A stretch of DNA of 7,283 nucleotides from DATDVD01 sp035290065 (GTDB lineage: Bacteria > Pseudomonadota > Gammaproteobacteria > Coxiellales > Coxiellaceae), in contig DATDVD010000138.1 of assembly GCA_035290065.1 (NCBI GenBank), positions 1-7,283 of the forward strand. The letters run 5' to 3'. The notes below the pieces were generated by a model, which was not told the DNA's origin, made no database searches, and worked only from the letters and a program-made list of their open reading frames with translations. Each line of letters begins with the position of its first letter. The first letter of the stretch is position 1. This document shows positions 1 to 5,539 of the stretch, piece by piece. The position numbers and the translations under genes were made by a program.

Positions 1-559
1 TATTTTGGGGGCCTCCGGGGCGGGAAAAAGTACTTTGTTGCAAATTATTGGGGGACTGGATAAACCTACGCAAGGAGAAGTATGGTGGGGTGACCAACCC
101 ATTGTGCAATTAAGTGATGCCGCTTTATCGCTTCGACGTAATTACGCGTTGGGTTTTATTTATCAATTTCATCATTTATTGCCTGAATTTAATGCGCTTG
201 AGAATGTGGCAATGCCTTTATTGATTCGGAAATTGTCGATTGCAGAGGCTATGGACCGAGCCAAAGTGATGTTAGAAGAGGTAGGATTGGGGCATCGTTT
301 AACCCATCGACCCAGTGAACTCTCCGGCGGTGAACGCCAACGGGTAGCGATTGCTCGAGCGTTAGTGACGAAACCTCATTGTGTATTAGCGGATGAGCCT
401 ACGGGCAATCTTGATCCTGAAACAGCGCAAACCATTGCGCAATTAATGCTGCGGTTAAATCAACATCACCGCATTAGTTTTGTGATTGTAACGCATAACC
501 AAACGTTAGCTCAGCAAATGGATAGAGTGCTGGTGCTTGAGAAAAGCCAATTGCGGTAA
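1..559 (+). CDS. lolD: LolD, ATP-binding subunit of the LolCDE lipoprotein-releasing ABC transporter (5' end cut by window)
   Basis: This is the cytoplasmic ATPase that powers LolC/LolE extraction of outer-membrane lipoproteins from the inner membrane and their hand-over to LolA. The frame is open from base 2 at the window edge, so the apparent TTG start at base 5 is internal. About 40 N-terminal residues should lie upstream. All ABC motifs are visible in order: Walker A GASGAGKST (bases 8-34), Q-loop Gln in IYQFHHLLP (near 164), signature LSGGERQRVAIARAL (from 320), Walker B VLADEPTGNLD (from 383) and switch His in VTHNQ (near 494). The FIYQFHHLLPEF and ALENVAMPLL stretches are characteristic of LolD and separate it from MacB or FtsE. 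The stop is TAA at 557-559. The C-terminus seems about ten residues shorter than in E. coli. The permease gene lolC would be expected upstream. The next gene converges on it, with its stop only 9 nt away. Confidence 0.93.
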   Translation, partial: ILGASGAGKSTLLQIIGGLDKPTQGEVWWGDQPIVQLSDAALSLRRNYALGFIYQFHHLLPEFNALENVAMPLLIRKLSIAEAMDRAKVMLEEVGLGHRLTHRPSELSGGERQRVAIARALVTKPHCVLADEPTGNLDPETAQTIAQLMLRLNQHHRISFVIVTHNQTLAQQMDRVLVLEKSQLR

Positions 560-568
560 GTAAGATTT

Positions 569-1699
569 TTAAGGTCCTCCGGCGCCCAGGAGGGATTGCT
601 CTAGAACTTCAGGCTCCGCAGACTCCCCAGGGTTTTTGCCTTTTTGTATTCCCGCTTCTTCTCCTGCTTTTGCCTCGCCTAGCCTACTGACAACAGTAGG
701 AGAGATTTCTCCTAGCTTAGGAGGAAGAGGGGCTTCTGCAATACCTCTTGTGGCAGCGGGTTTAGCAACATCCCCAAAAGGGAATGGATCGATGATGAAC
801 ACAGAGGGTGCATCCTGAAAAGCGGGAACAAATTTTTGGCAGCATATACCCAACACCATAATTTCACCCTCTCTTAAAGGGAGCCCCAGTAAACGAAGTT
901 GATATATTATTTCTAGAAGCCATGTTCCTCGCATAAAAGGTGGGCAGGGAAGATCAAAACGAGGATCCTTTTGCATTTCTTGGAAACACGCTTCCGTGCT
1001 GAGACCGGTAGGAGCATATTTAGCGAGGTATTGGATAATTACAGAAACCAACGGAATAAAGACAAATTTAGCTTCCCTGGCTTGAGCGCAGGCTTCTCGA
1101 GAAATAAGGTGGGAAGGTGGTTCCGGTTGTGTAGCGAGATACTCAATAATTAAAGAAAGCAAAGTAGTGATTCTATCATCAGGCCTCATGGATTCTGCAA
1201 TTAATTCTCTCAAAACAATGGTTATTGCGTCAGGGTGATAATAGCTTAAAATATCTTTGCAGGGGGGTCTTTCTAAATAAGCGCGTCTATCTGCCGCTTG
1301 CAAAAGTTGTTTTAAAATAGGTTTTAATCGAATAGATAATGCAAACTGTAAATGGCTGTGCAGTTGGTGTGCGCGAGCTTCATCAAGCTTGCCTCTTCGT
1401 CTCAGCTCATGAATTGAATAAGTTATATCCTCTCTTTGATAGCTTCTTAGTAAATGATCCGACAGAAGAAGGCGTGTGACAAGCAATTGTTTTGTATTTA
1501 AAGCGAGTTCGGGTTGGAAATAAATATATAAAGATATTTTTCCTATTTCATCGCTATCTAATCGAAACGCTGGATTTTGGTACTGACGATACTCTTCCGC
1601 AGAAAGGCAACGGGATAAATTAATACCATGCCTCTCTAATGTCACGAGTAGATCAGAAAGGTCTGCAAAATGGGTGGCAGAAGTAGCTAAAGGACGCAT
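569..1699 (-). CDS. Unrecognised helical protein, 376 aa, with repeat-derived C-terminal tail
   Basis: I do not recognise a family for this protein. It has no signal peptide or clear membrane segment. Residues 1-310 look mostly alpha-helical, rich in Leu, Ile and Arg. Two stretches resemble each other: residues 180-205 (LLSLIIEYLA...REAC) and 217-241 (LVSVIIQYLA...TEAC), which suggests a helical repeat fold. Residues about 312-376 are rich in Gly, Ala, Pro, Glu and Lys and are probably disordered. They are encoded by GC-rich DNA full of inverted repeats (about 54% GC over 571-730 by hand count, against 32-35% in two 60-base samples of the gene body). The start ATG lies 10 nt after the preceding gene's TAG, with GAAGAGG just upstream, so it is probably translated from the same operon mRNA. 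It could be a lineage-specific cytoplasmic protein or a secreted effector; nothing visible decides this. That the ORF is real is supported by its length and by operon spacing. Confidence 0.72.
   Translation of the reverse strand: MRPLATSATHFADLSDLLVTLERHGINLSRCLSAEEYRQYQNPAFRLDSDEIGKISLYIYFQPELALNTKQLLVTRLLLSDHLLRSYQREDITYSIHELRRRGKLDEARAHQLHSHLQFALSIRLKPILKQLLQAADRRAYLERPPCKDILSYYHPDAITIVLRELIAESMRPDDRITTLLSLIIEYLATQPEPPSHLISREACAQAREAKFVFIPLVSVIIQYLAKYAPTGLSTEACFQEMQKDPRFDLPCPPFMRGTWLLEIIYQLRLLGLPLREGEIMVLGICCQKFVPAFQDAPSVFIIDPFPFGDVAKPAATRGIAEAPLPPKLGEISPTVVSRLGEAKAGEEAGIQKGKNPGESAEPEVLEQSLLGAGGP
571..735. repeat. GC-rich palindromic repeat-like segment forming the 3' end of the orphan gene
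   Basis: A chain of overlapping inverted repeats can be read directly. CCTACTG/CAGTAGG (683-689, 694-700) has a 4-nt loop. TAGGAGA/TCTCCTA (697-703, 708-714) has loop GATT. CTCCTA/TAGGAG (709-714, 718-723) has a 3-nt loop. Neighbouring stems share bases, so not all can form together. A further hairpin sits at 576-593. Local GC is clearly above the rest of the gene, and the encoded peptide is low-complexity. This resembles small palindromic elements that insert in frame into bacterial genes, as established for Rickettsia palindromic elements. That this is a dispersed element is inference, because only one copy is in the window. The outer boundaries are approximate. Confidence 0.5.
576..593. 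other. Strong hairpin between converging lolD and orphan gene ends
   Basis: CCTCC at 576-580 pairs with GGAGG at 589-593. The stem can extend by GG (581-582) with CC (586-587), leaving A588 bulged and a 3-nt loop. It lies in the last codons of the minus-strand gene and 17 nt after the lolD stop. No T-run follows it on either strand, so it is not a standard intrinsic terminator. It might still stabilise 3' ends or block 3' exonuclease decay of either convergent transcript. Confidence 0.4.
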
Positions 1700-1702
1700 A
1701 GG

Positions 1703-1709
1703 GCCTCTT
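1703..1709 (-). promoter_or_regulatory. Ribosome binding site for the orphan gene
   Basis: On the minus strand GAAGAGG lies 3 nt upstream of the ATG at 1699-1697 (4 nt measured from the core AGAG-G to the ATG, depending on alignment) and partly overlaps the region just after the TAG of the upstream gene. The spacing is short but fits translational coupling from the upstream gene. It supports the ATG at 1699 as the start. Confidence 0.45.
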
Positions 1710-3407
1710 CTATAGATTAGGACGTTTTGCTATCACTAGGTAGCCTTCTACCTCGGTATACCGTTGGTCTCGAAGGCGGGCGTTTTCAAGCATAACCATG
1801 TGAAAACCGGTGGTTTTTACTACTTCTTCTAAATAAGAGGAAGTATGCGAATAACGCATGTTTTTCTGTAAACTATACGGATATTTCCCTCCTTTTTCAA
1901 CGGTAAACACCAGGTGCCGGTTAGGTAAAAGAGCCTTATAAATGGCCTTTAAAAGAGGGTATAAATTACCCAAATAGGAGAAAACATCACCGGCTACGAT
2001 AAGATCGCTTGCCGGGAGAGAGGAAAGGGCCTCCTGCATATCGGCAGTGATAAGTTGATCGTAAATCGATTTTTGTTGAGCAGCTTCGATCATTTTGGCT
2101 GAAATATCAATGCCGATTAATTCACGCGCATAGGCTTTAAACCATTCGCCACATAAACCTGTGCCACATCCTACATCCACAATGCGCCACGCTTTTGTTG
2201 GAAGATCGAGGGTTCGGACGCAAGCGGCGTGTAATAATTCAGGTACCTGGTATTTTAAATAAGTCTTTAAATGCTGTTCGTAATACGGGGCGTATTGATC
2301 AAATAAATCTTTGAGATATTCTTCAGGAGGTGCCTCTGGTGTACCTGAACCTGTAATGGCGGTAAGAATAAAATTAATTTCAGGATCATCGGGTTTTAAG
2401 CTTTGTGCGGCTTGATAATGTTCAATAGCTTTTGAGTAATAATTTAATTTTAAATAAATAGCCCCTAAATTAAGGTGCGTGTTGAGATGGAGGGGATCGT
2501 ATTTTAAAGCAGCATTGAAATATTCGATGGATTCGCTTAGTCGTTCTTGATAGCTCAATAACACTCCAATATTAAAATAACATTCTACGTCGGGTGCAAT
2601 TTCTAATTGACGCATCAACAGAGTCAGTGCTTTTTCATGTTCTCCTTGATGAATACAAGCACACGCTGCATGAAAGTGGGCTTCGGGATGAGTGGGGTTT
2701 AAATGCAGAACGGTTTGAAATTGTTCTAAGGCTGCTGACATATCGTTGTGGTGCAAGTAAATTAAACCTAATCCGTGTAAGGATTCGGCGTGCATAGGTT
2801 GTACGTGTAAATGTTGTTTAAATATCGTTTCTGCTTCTTTTAATTCCCCAGCATTTAAATAAAGTTGGGCTAATTGGCTGAGTGCGGGAGGAAACTCAGG
2901 TTTTAACGCGAGTACTTTTTTTAGCTGATGAATGGCATCACTAAACAGCTCTTTTTTTGCTAATACTAATGCTAAATTAAAAAGGGCTTCCGGGTAATCG
3001 GGTTCTCGTGCCAAAGCTTTTTCGTAATAGGTTTTTGCTTGTGAGAGATTGCCTTGTTGGTAATATACTTTCCCCAAGTTATTATAAAAAGTCGCGTGGT
3101 TAGGGGCTAAGGCTAAGCCGGCTTGATATTCTTTTTCCGCGGCCTCTAAGCGACGAAGGTGTAGATATAAATTTCCGAGTGTATTTCGGTAGCTGGCAGT
3201 GTTAGGTTCTAATTGACAGGCTTTTTCTGCCGCGGGAAGCGCTTCTGTATAGTGATAACATTGGGCGTAAAACAACGCCAATTGGTGTTGAACAGCGGCT
3301 TGATCGGGATTTTCTCGCAAGAGCGTTTGGCATGCCTCAATCGCTTGCTGAATTTGGCCCGTCTTAAATTGCTGGACGGCTTGGTTTAATACCGACAGAT
3401 GGGACAT
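1710..3407 (-). CDS. TPR-repeat protein fused to a class I SAM-dependent methyltransferase
   Basis: This 565-aa protein has two parts. Residues about 3-340 hold roughly ten tetratricopeptide repeats of about 34 residues, with the usual A-x-x-x-Y and L-x-P pattern (for example NNLGKVYYQQGNLSQA and HLNLGAIYLKLNYYSKA). A linker with YLKDLFDQYAPYYEQHL leads into a Rossmann-type methyltransferase at about 400-565. That domain has SAM motif I VDVGCGTGLCG (410-420), an acidic residue D434 in GIDIS for the ribose, and D456 in TADMQ near the adenine. The architecture matches COG4976, predicted methyltransferases with TPR repeats; the substrate is unknown. No signal peptide is visible, so it should be cytoplasmic. 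It starts 44 nt inside mltB. The TPR domain begins almost at residue 1, so this ATG is needed and translation is probably coupled to mltB. Its place after PBP2, RodA and MltB hints at an envelope-related role, which is inference. Confidence 0.88.
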   Translation of the reverse strand: MSHLSVLNQAVQQFKTGQIQQAIEACQTLLRENPDQAAVQHQLALFYAQCYHYTEALPAAEKACQLEPNTASYRNTLGNLYLHLRRLEAAEKEYQAGLALAPNHATFYNNLGKVYYQQGNLSQAKTYYEKALAREPDYPEALFNLALVLAKKELFSDAIHQLKKVLALKPEFPPALSQLAQLYLNAGELKEAETIFKQHLHVQPMHAESLHGLGLIYLHHNDMSAALEQFQTVLHLNPTHPEAHFHAACACIHQGEHEKALTLLMRQLEIAPDVECYFNIGVLLSYQERLSESIEYFNAALKYDPLHLNTHLNLGAIYLKLNYYSKAIEHYQAAQSLKPDDPEINFILTAITGSGTPEAPPEEYLKDLFDQYAPYYEQHLKTYLKYQVPELLHAACVRTLDLPTKAWRIVDVGCGTGLCGEWFKAYARELIGIDISAKMIEAAQQKSIYDQLITADMQEALSSLPASDLIVAGDVFSYLGNLYPLLKAIYKALLPNRHLVFTVEKGGKYPYSLQKNMRYSHTSSYLEEVVKTTGFHMVMLENARLRDQRYTEVEGYLVIAKRPNL

Positions 3408-4401
3408 GTTGCTCGCTATTGCGTTCTGCTTTAATGGCTTGGCTTAATTGAAAAACAGCCATGGCATAATCAATGCTAGGGTTATAGCGCATAATCACCG
3501 AAAAATTGTGAAATGTTAACCAATACTCAGGAGAGTTTTGCCCCTCCAAAGTGATTAAAGCAGCTTTATTTGGAAGAGTATTGTTGGTTTCTGGTAAAAT
3601 GCCGGCTTTTTTAAATTGAGCTAACGTGAATTCTTTATCCGCTTTTTTATCCGAGACCAAACTTTCTGTAGGCAGTTCACGGGCGAGGGCGGGAACGGCG
3701 ACGGGTGCGTGTAATTCCCAATGATGTTGTTTAAAATAATTTGCCACACTTAAAATAGCCGCCTCATGATTTTCATTTAAATTAATAGCGCCCGTTTGTT
3801 CGCGAGCCGTCGCGAATTGTCGATAACTGCTGGGCATAAACTGAGGAATGCCAATGGCTCCTGCATAAGAACCTTGTAAGGCAAAAGGAGACAGATGCTG
3901 TTCACGGGTTAACAATAAATATTCTTTTAATTCATTTAAGAAAAATTTCTCGCGAGGTGGATAATAAAACGCCAACGTGGAGAGTGCATCGATAATGCGA
4001 AACCCCCCCGTGTGCTCTCCATAATGGGTTTCAACCCCTAAAATAGCGACAATAATGCTCGGGTCTACGCCAAAATGTTTTTCTGCATAATCTAACTCTT
4101 TCGTGTGTTGATCCCAATAATCCACACCTTTTTGAATGCGAGAAGGAGTTAGAAAATGTTGCTGGTAAAGATACCACGGTTGTTTTTCATAGGGACGTTG
4201 AATGATATCGATAATGGAAGCTTTGTATTCAACCTGCGAAAAAATAGTTTTTAATTCTTGTTCGTTATAGTGGTAATCCTTACCCATGGAGTGGATAAAG
4301 TGCTCCGCCTGTGGGGGAATCGGATCCAAGGCGAACGCCCATCCTCCCCAGGCTAACAGTACCCCTAGAATCCATCGTTTGCTCCTACCTTTTAAAAACA
4401 T
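3364..4401 (-). CDS. mltB: MltB-type lytic murein transglycosylase (GH103)
   Basis: This enzyme cleaves the MurNAc-GlcNAc bond in peptidoglycan to leave 1,6-anhydro ends. The frame is open to an ATG at 4461, but I choose the ATG at 4401. It has GAGG 5 nt upstream and is followed at once by a signal peptide (basic MFLKGRSKR, a hydrophobic core, then an AFA|LD-like cleavage site). The longer form would overlap rodA by 50 nt and bury that signal. In the 345-aa form the catalytic Glu is E124 in ILGVETHYG, followed by the family motifs GSYAGAIGIPQFMPSSY and, near the C-terminus, YWLTFHNFSVIMRYNPS. E. coli MltB is 361 aa and is a lipoprotein. Here there is no Cys near the cleavage site, so the product is probably soluble in the periplasm. 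A run of seven G (minus strand, 4003-4009) lies just after the catalytic site. The 3' end overlaps the next gene by 44 nt. Confidence 0.93.
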   Translation of the reverse strand: MFLKGRSKRWILGVLLAWGGWAFALDPIPPQAEHFIHSMGKDYHYNEQELKTIFSQVEYKASIIDIIQRPYEKQPWYLYQQHFLTPSRIQKGVDYWDQHTKELDYAEKHFGVDPSIIVAILGVETHYGEHTGGFRIIDALSTLAFYYPPREKFFLNELKEYLLLTREQHLSPFALQGSYAGAIGIPQFMPSSYRQFATAREQTGAINLNENHEAAILSVANYFKQHHWELHAPVAVPALARELPTESLVSDKKADKEFTLAQFKKAGILPETNNTLPNKAALITLEGQNSPEYWLTFHNFSVIMRYNPSIDYAMAVFQLSQAIKAERNSEQHVPSVGIKPSRPAI

Positions 4402-4406
4402 AATAA

Positions 4407-4410
4407 CCTC
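4407..4410 (-). promoter_or_regulatory. Ribosome binding site setting the mltB start
   Basis: On the minus strand GAGG stands 5 nt before the ATG at 4401, in the 10-nt gap after the rodA TAA. Together with the signal peptide that follows, it favours this start over the upstream ATG at 4461. Confidence 0.65.
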
Positions 4411-4411
4411 A

Positions 4412-5539
4412 TTAACTCGACAATAATCGCTTATGTGTATGGATGGACATAATGATACCAAAACTAGCTAAGAGACTCACTAACGATGTGCCGCCATAGC
4501 TAATCATGGGTAAGGGGATTCCCACCACCGGCAAGATCCCGCTGACCATTCCAATATTGATAAACATAGACACAAAAAAAGTCAGGCTTAGGCTGCCAAT
4601 CCAGAGCCTAGCAAAGGTATTCTGCCCTTCAAAGCAAATATAAAGGCACCGGGCAAAAATTGCCGTAAATAATACAATTAGCAAGAAAGAACCCACAAAA
4701 CCCCATTCTTCTGCGGCGACAGAGAAAATAAAATCGGTGGTATGAGTGGGTAAGAATTGTAGGTGAGATTGAGTACCCATTAAATAGCCTTTTCCGGCAA
4801 AACCACCCGAACCAATGGCTATTTTGGATTGAATAATATGGTAACCCGCGCCCAGAGGGTCGCGTTCGGGATTGAGGAAAGTCAATATGCGCTGCTTTTG
4901 GTAAGGATGAAGGAAATGCCACAGCACGGGAATGGCAGCCGCCATACTTAATCCCGCGCTAATAATCAATTTCCAACTAATGCCTCCTAGAATAATAACA
5001 AAGACACCCGAGAGCATAATGACAATGGCGGTCCCCAAATCGGGCTGTTTGGCGGTGAGTAATACCGGAATAATCAGCAGAATTAAAGCAATGGCAATAT
5101 TTTTAAAGGAAGGAGGCAACACTTTTTCATGCATAAACCACGCAATCATCATGGGAACCGTTAACTTTGCTAGTTCGGAAGGCTGAAAATGAAATAAACC
5201 TAAATTTAGCCAGCGTTGAGCGCCATGGCCAGAATGCCCAATCAGTAATACCATTATCAATAAAAAAACCGTTATTCCAAACAGCGTGGGTGTGATGGCT
5301 TGATAGGTTTTAGGAGAAATTTGTGCCAGTAATAGCATAATAAAAAACCCTAAACCAAAGCGCAATGCTTGTTTAGACACTTCGCCCAAGCTTTGATCCG
5401 TGGCGCTGTAGAGGATAACTAAACCGACAAACACTAAACTTAATAGCAATAAAAATAAGATAGGATCAATGTGCAAATTTTCCCATCGCAAAGAAGACAT
5501 CTTTTTTTTCAATCGTTCTTCATAACTGGCTACATACAT
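4412..5539 (-). CDS. rodA: RodA, SEDS-family peptidoglycan glycosyltransferase of the elongasome
   Basis: RodA (MrdB) polymerises lipid II into glycan strands for lateral wall growth, working in the inner membrane with PBP2. The 375-aa protein has the usual length and the alternating hydrophobic segments of a ten-pass membrane protein, starting near residue 26. Family motifs are clear: FQPSELAKL (118-126), KQPDLGTA (164-171), DPLGAGYHIIQSKIAIGSGG (227-246), THTTDFIFSVAAEE with the catalytic Asp D269, and the C-terminal GILPVVGIPLPMISYGG. These match RodA rather than FtsW. The start at 5539 is supported by GGAGG 8 nt upstream and by the TAATG junction in which the mrdA stop and rodA start share one base. 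A second Met at residue 14 lacks a ribosome site. An A8 tract (minus strand, 5502-5509) codes for the KKK just before it. Confidence 0.96.
   Translation of the reverse strand: MYVASYEERLKKKMSSLRWENLHIDPILFLLLLSLVFVGLVILYSATDQSLGEVSKQALRFGLGFFIMLLLAQISPKTYQAITPTLFGITVFLLIMVLLIGHSGHGAQRWLNLGLFHFQPSELAKLTVPMMIAWFMHEKVLPPSFKNIAIALILLIIPVLLTAKQPDLGTAIVIMLSGVFVIILGGISWKLIISAGLSMAAAIPVLWHFLHPYQKQRILTFLNPERDPLGAGYHIIQSKIAIGSGGFAGKGYLMGTQSHLQFLPTHTTDFIFSVAAEEWGFVGSFLLIVLFTAIFARCLYICFEGQNTFARLWIGSLSLTFFVSMFINIGMVSGILPVVGIPLPMISYGGTSLVSLLASFGIIMSIHTHKRLLSS

Noticed and set aside
576..593. Rho-independent terminator
   Set aside because: The stem is good, but neither strand has a T-run directly after it, so I list it only as a hairpin.
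636..818. Plus-strand 60-codon open frame opposite the orphan gene tail
   Set aside because: It is a shadow of the palindromic, GC-rich segment. It has no convincing ribosome site, and its GEISP text merely mirrors the minus-strand palindrome.
1710..3407. Repeated DNA in the TPR region as a tandem nucleotide repeat
   Set aside because: The periodicity is at the protein level (about 34 residues); I see no near-identical DNA units.
4402..4461. Upstream ATG extending mltB by 20 codons
   Set aside because: It would overlap rodA by 50 nt and place a polar stretch before the signal peptide. The ATG at 4401 has a ribosome site and starts directly with the signal sequence.
4629..4922. 97-codon minus-strand frame inside rodA
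   Set aside because: It is out of frame with a full-length RodA that has all family motifs, and has no homology I can recognise.
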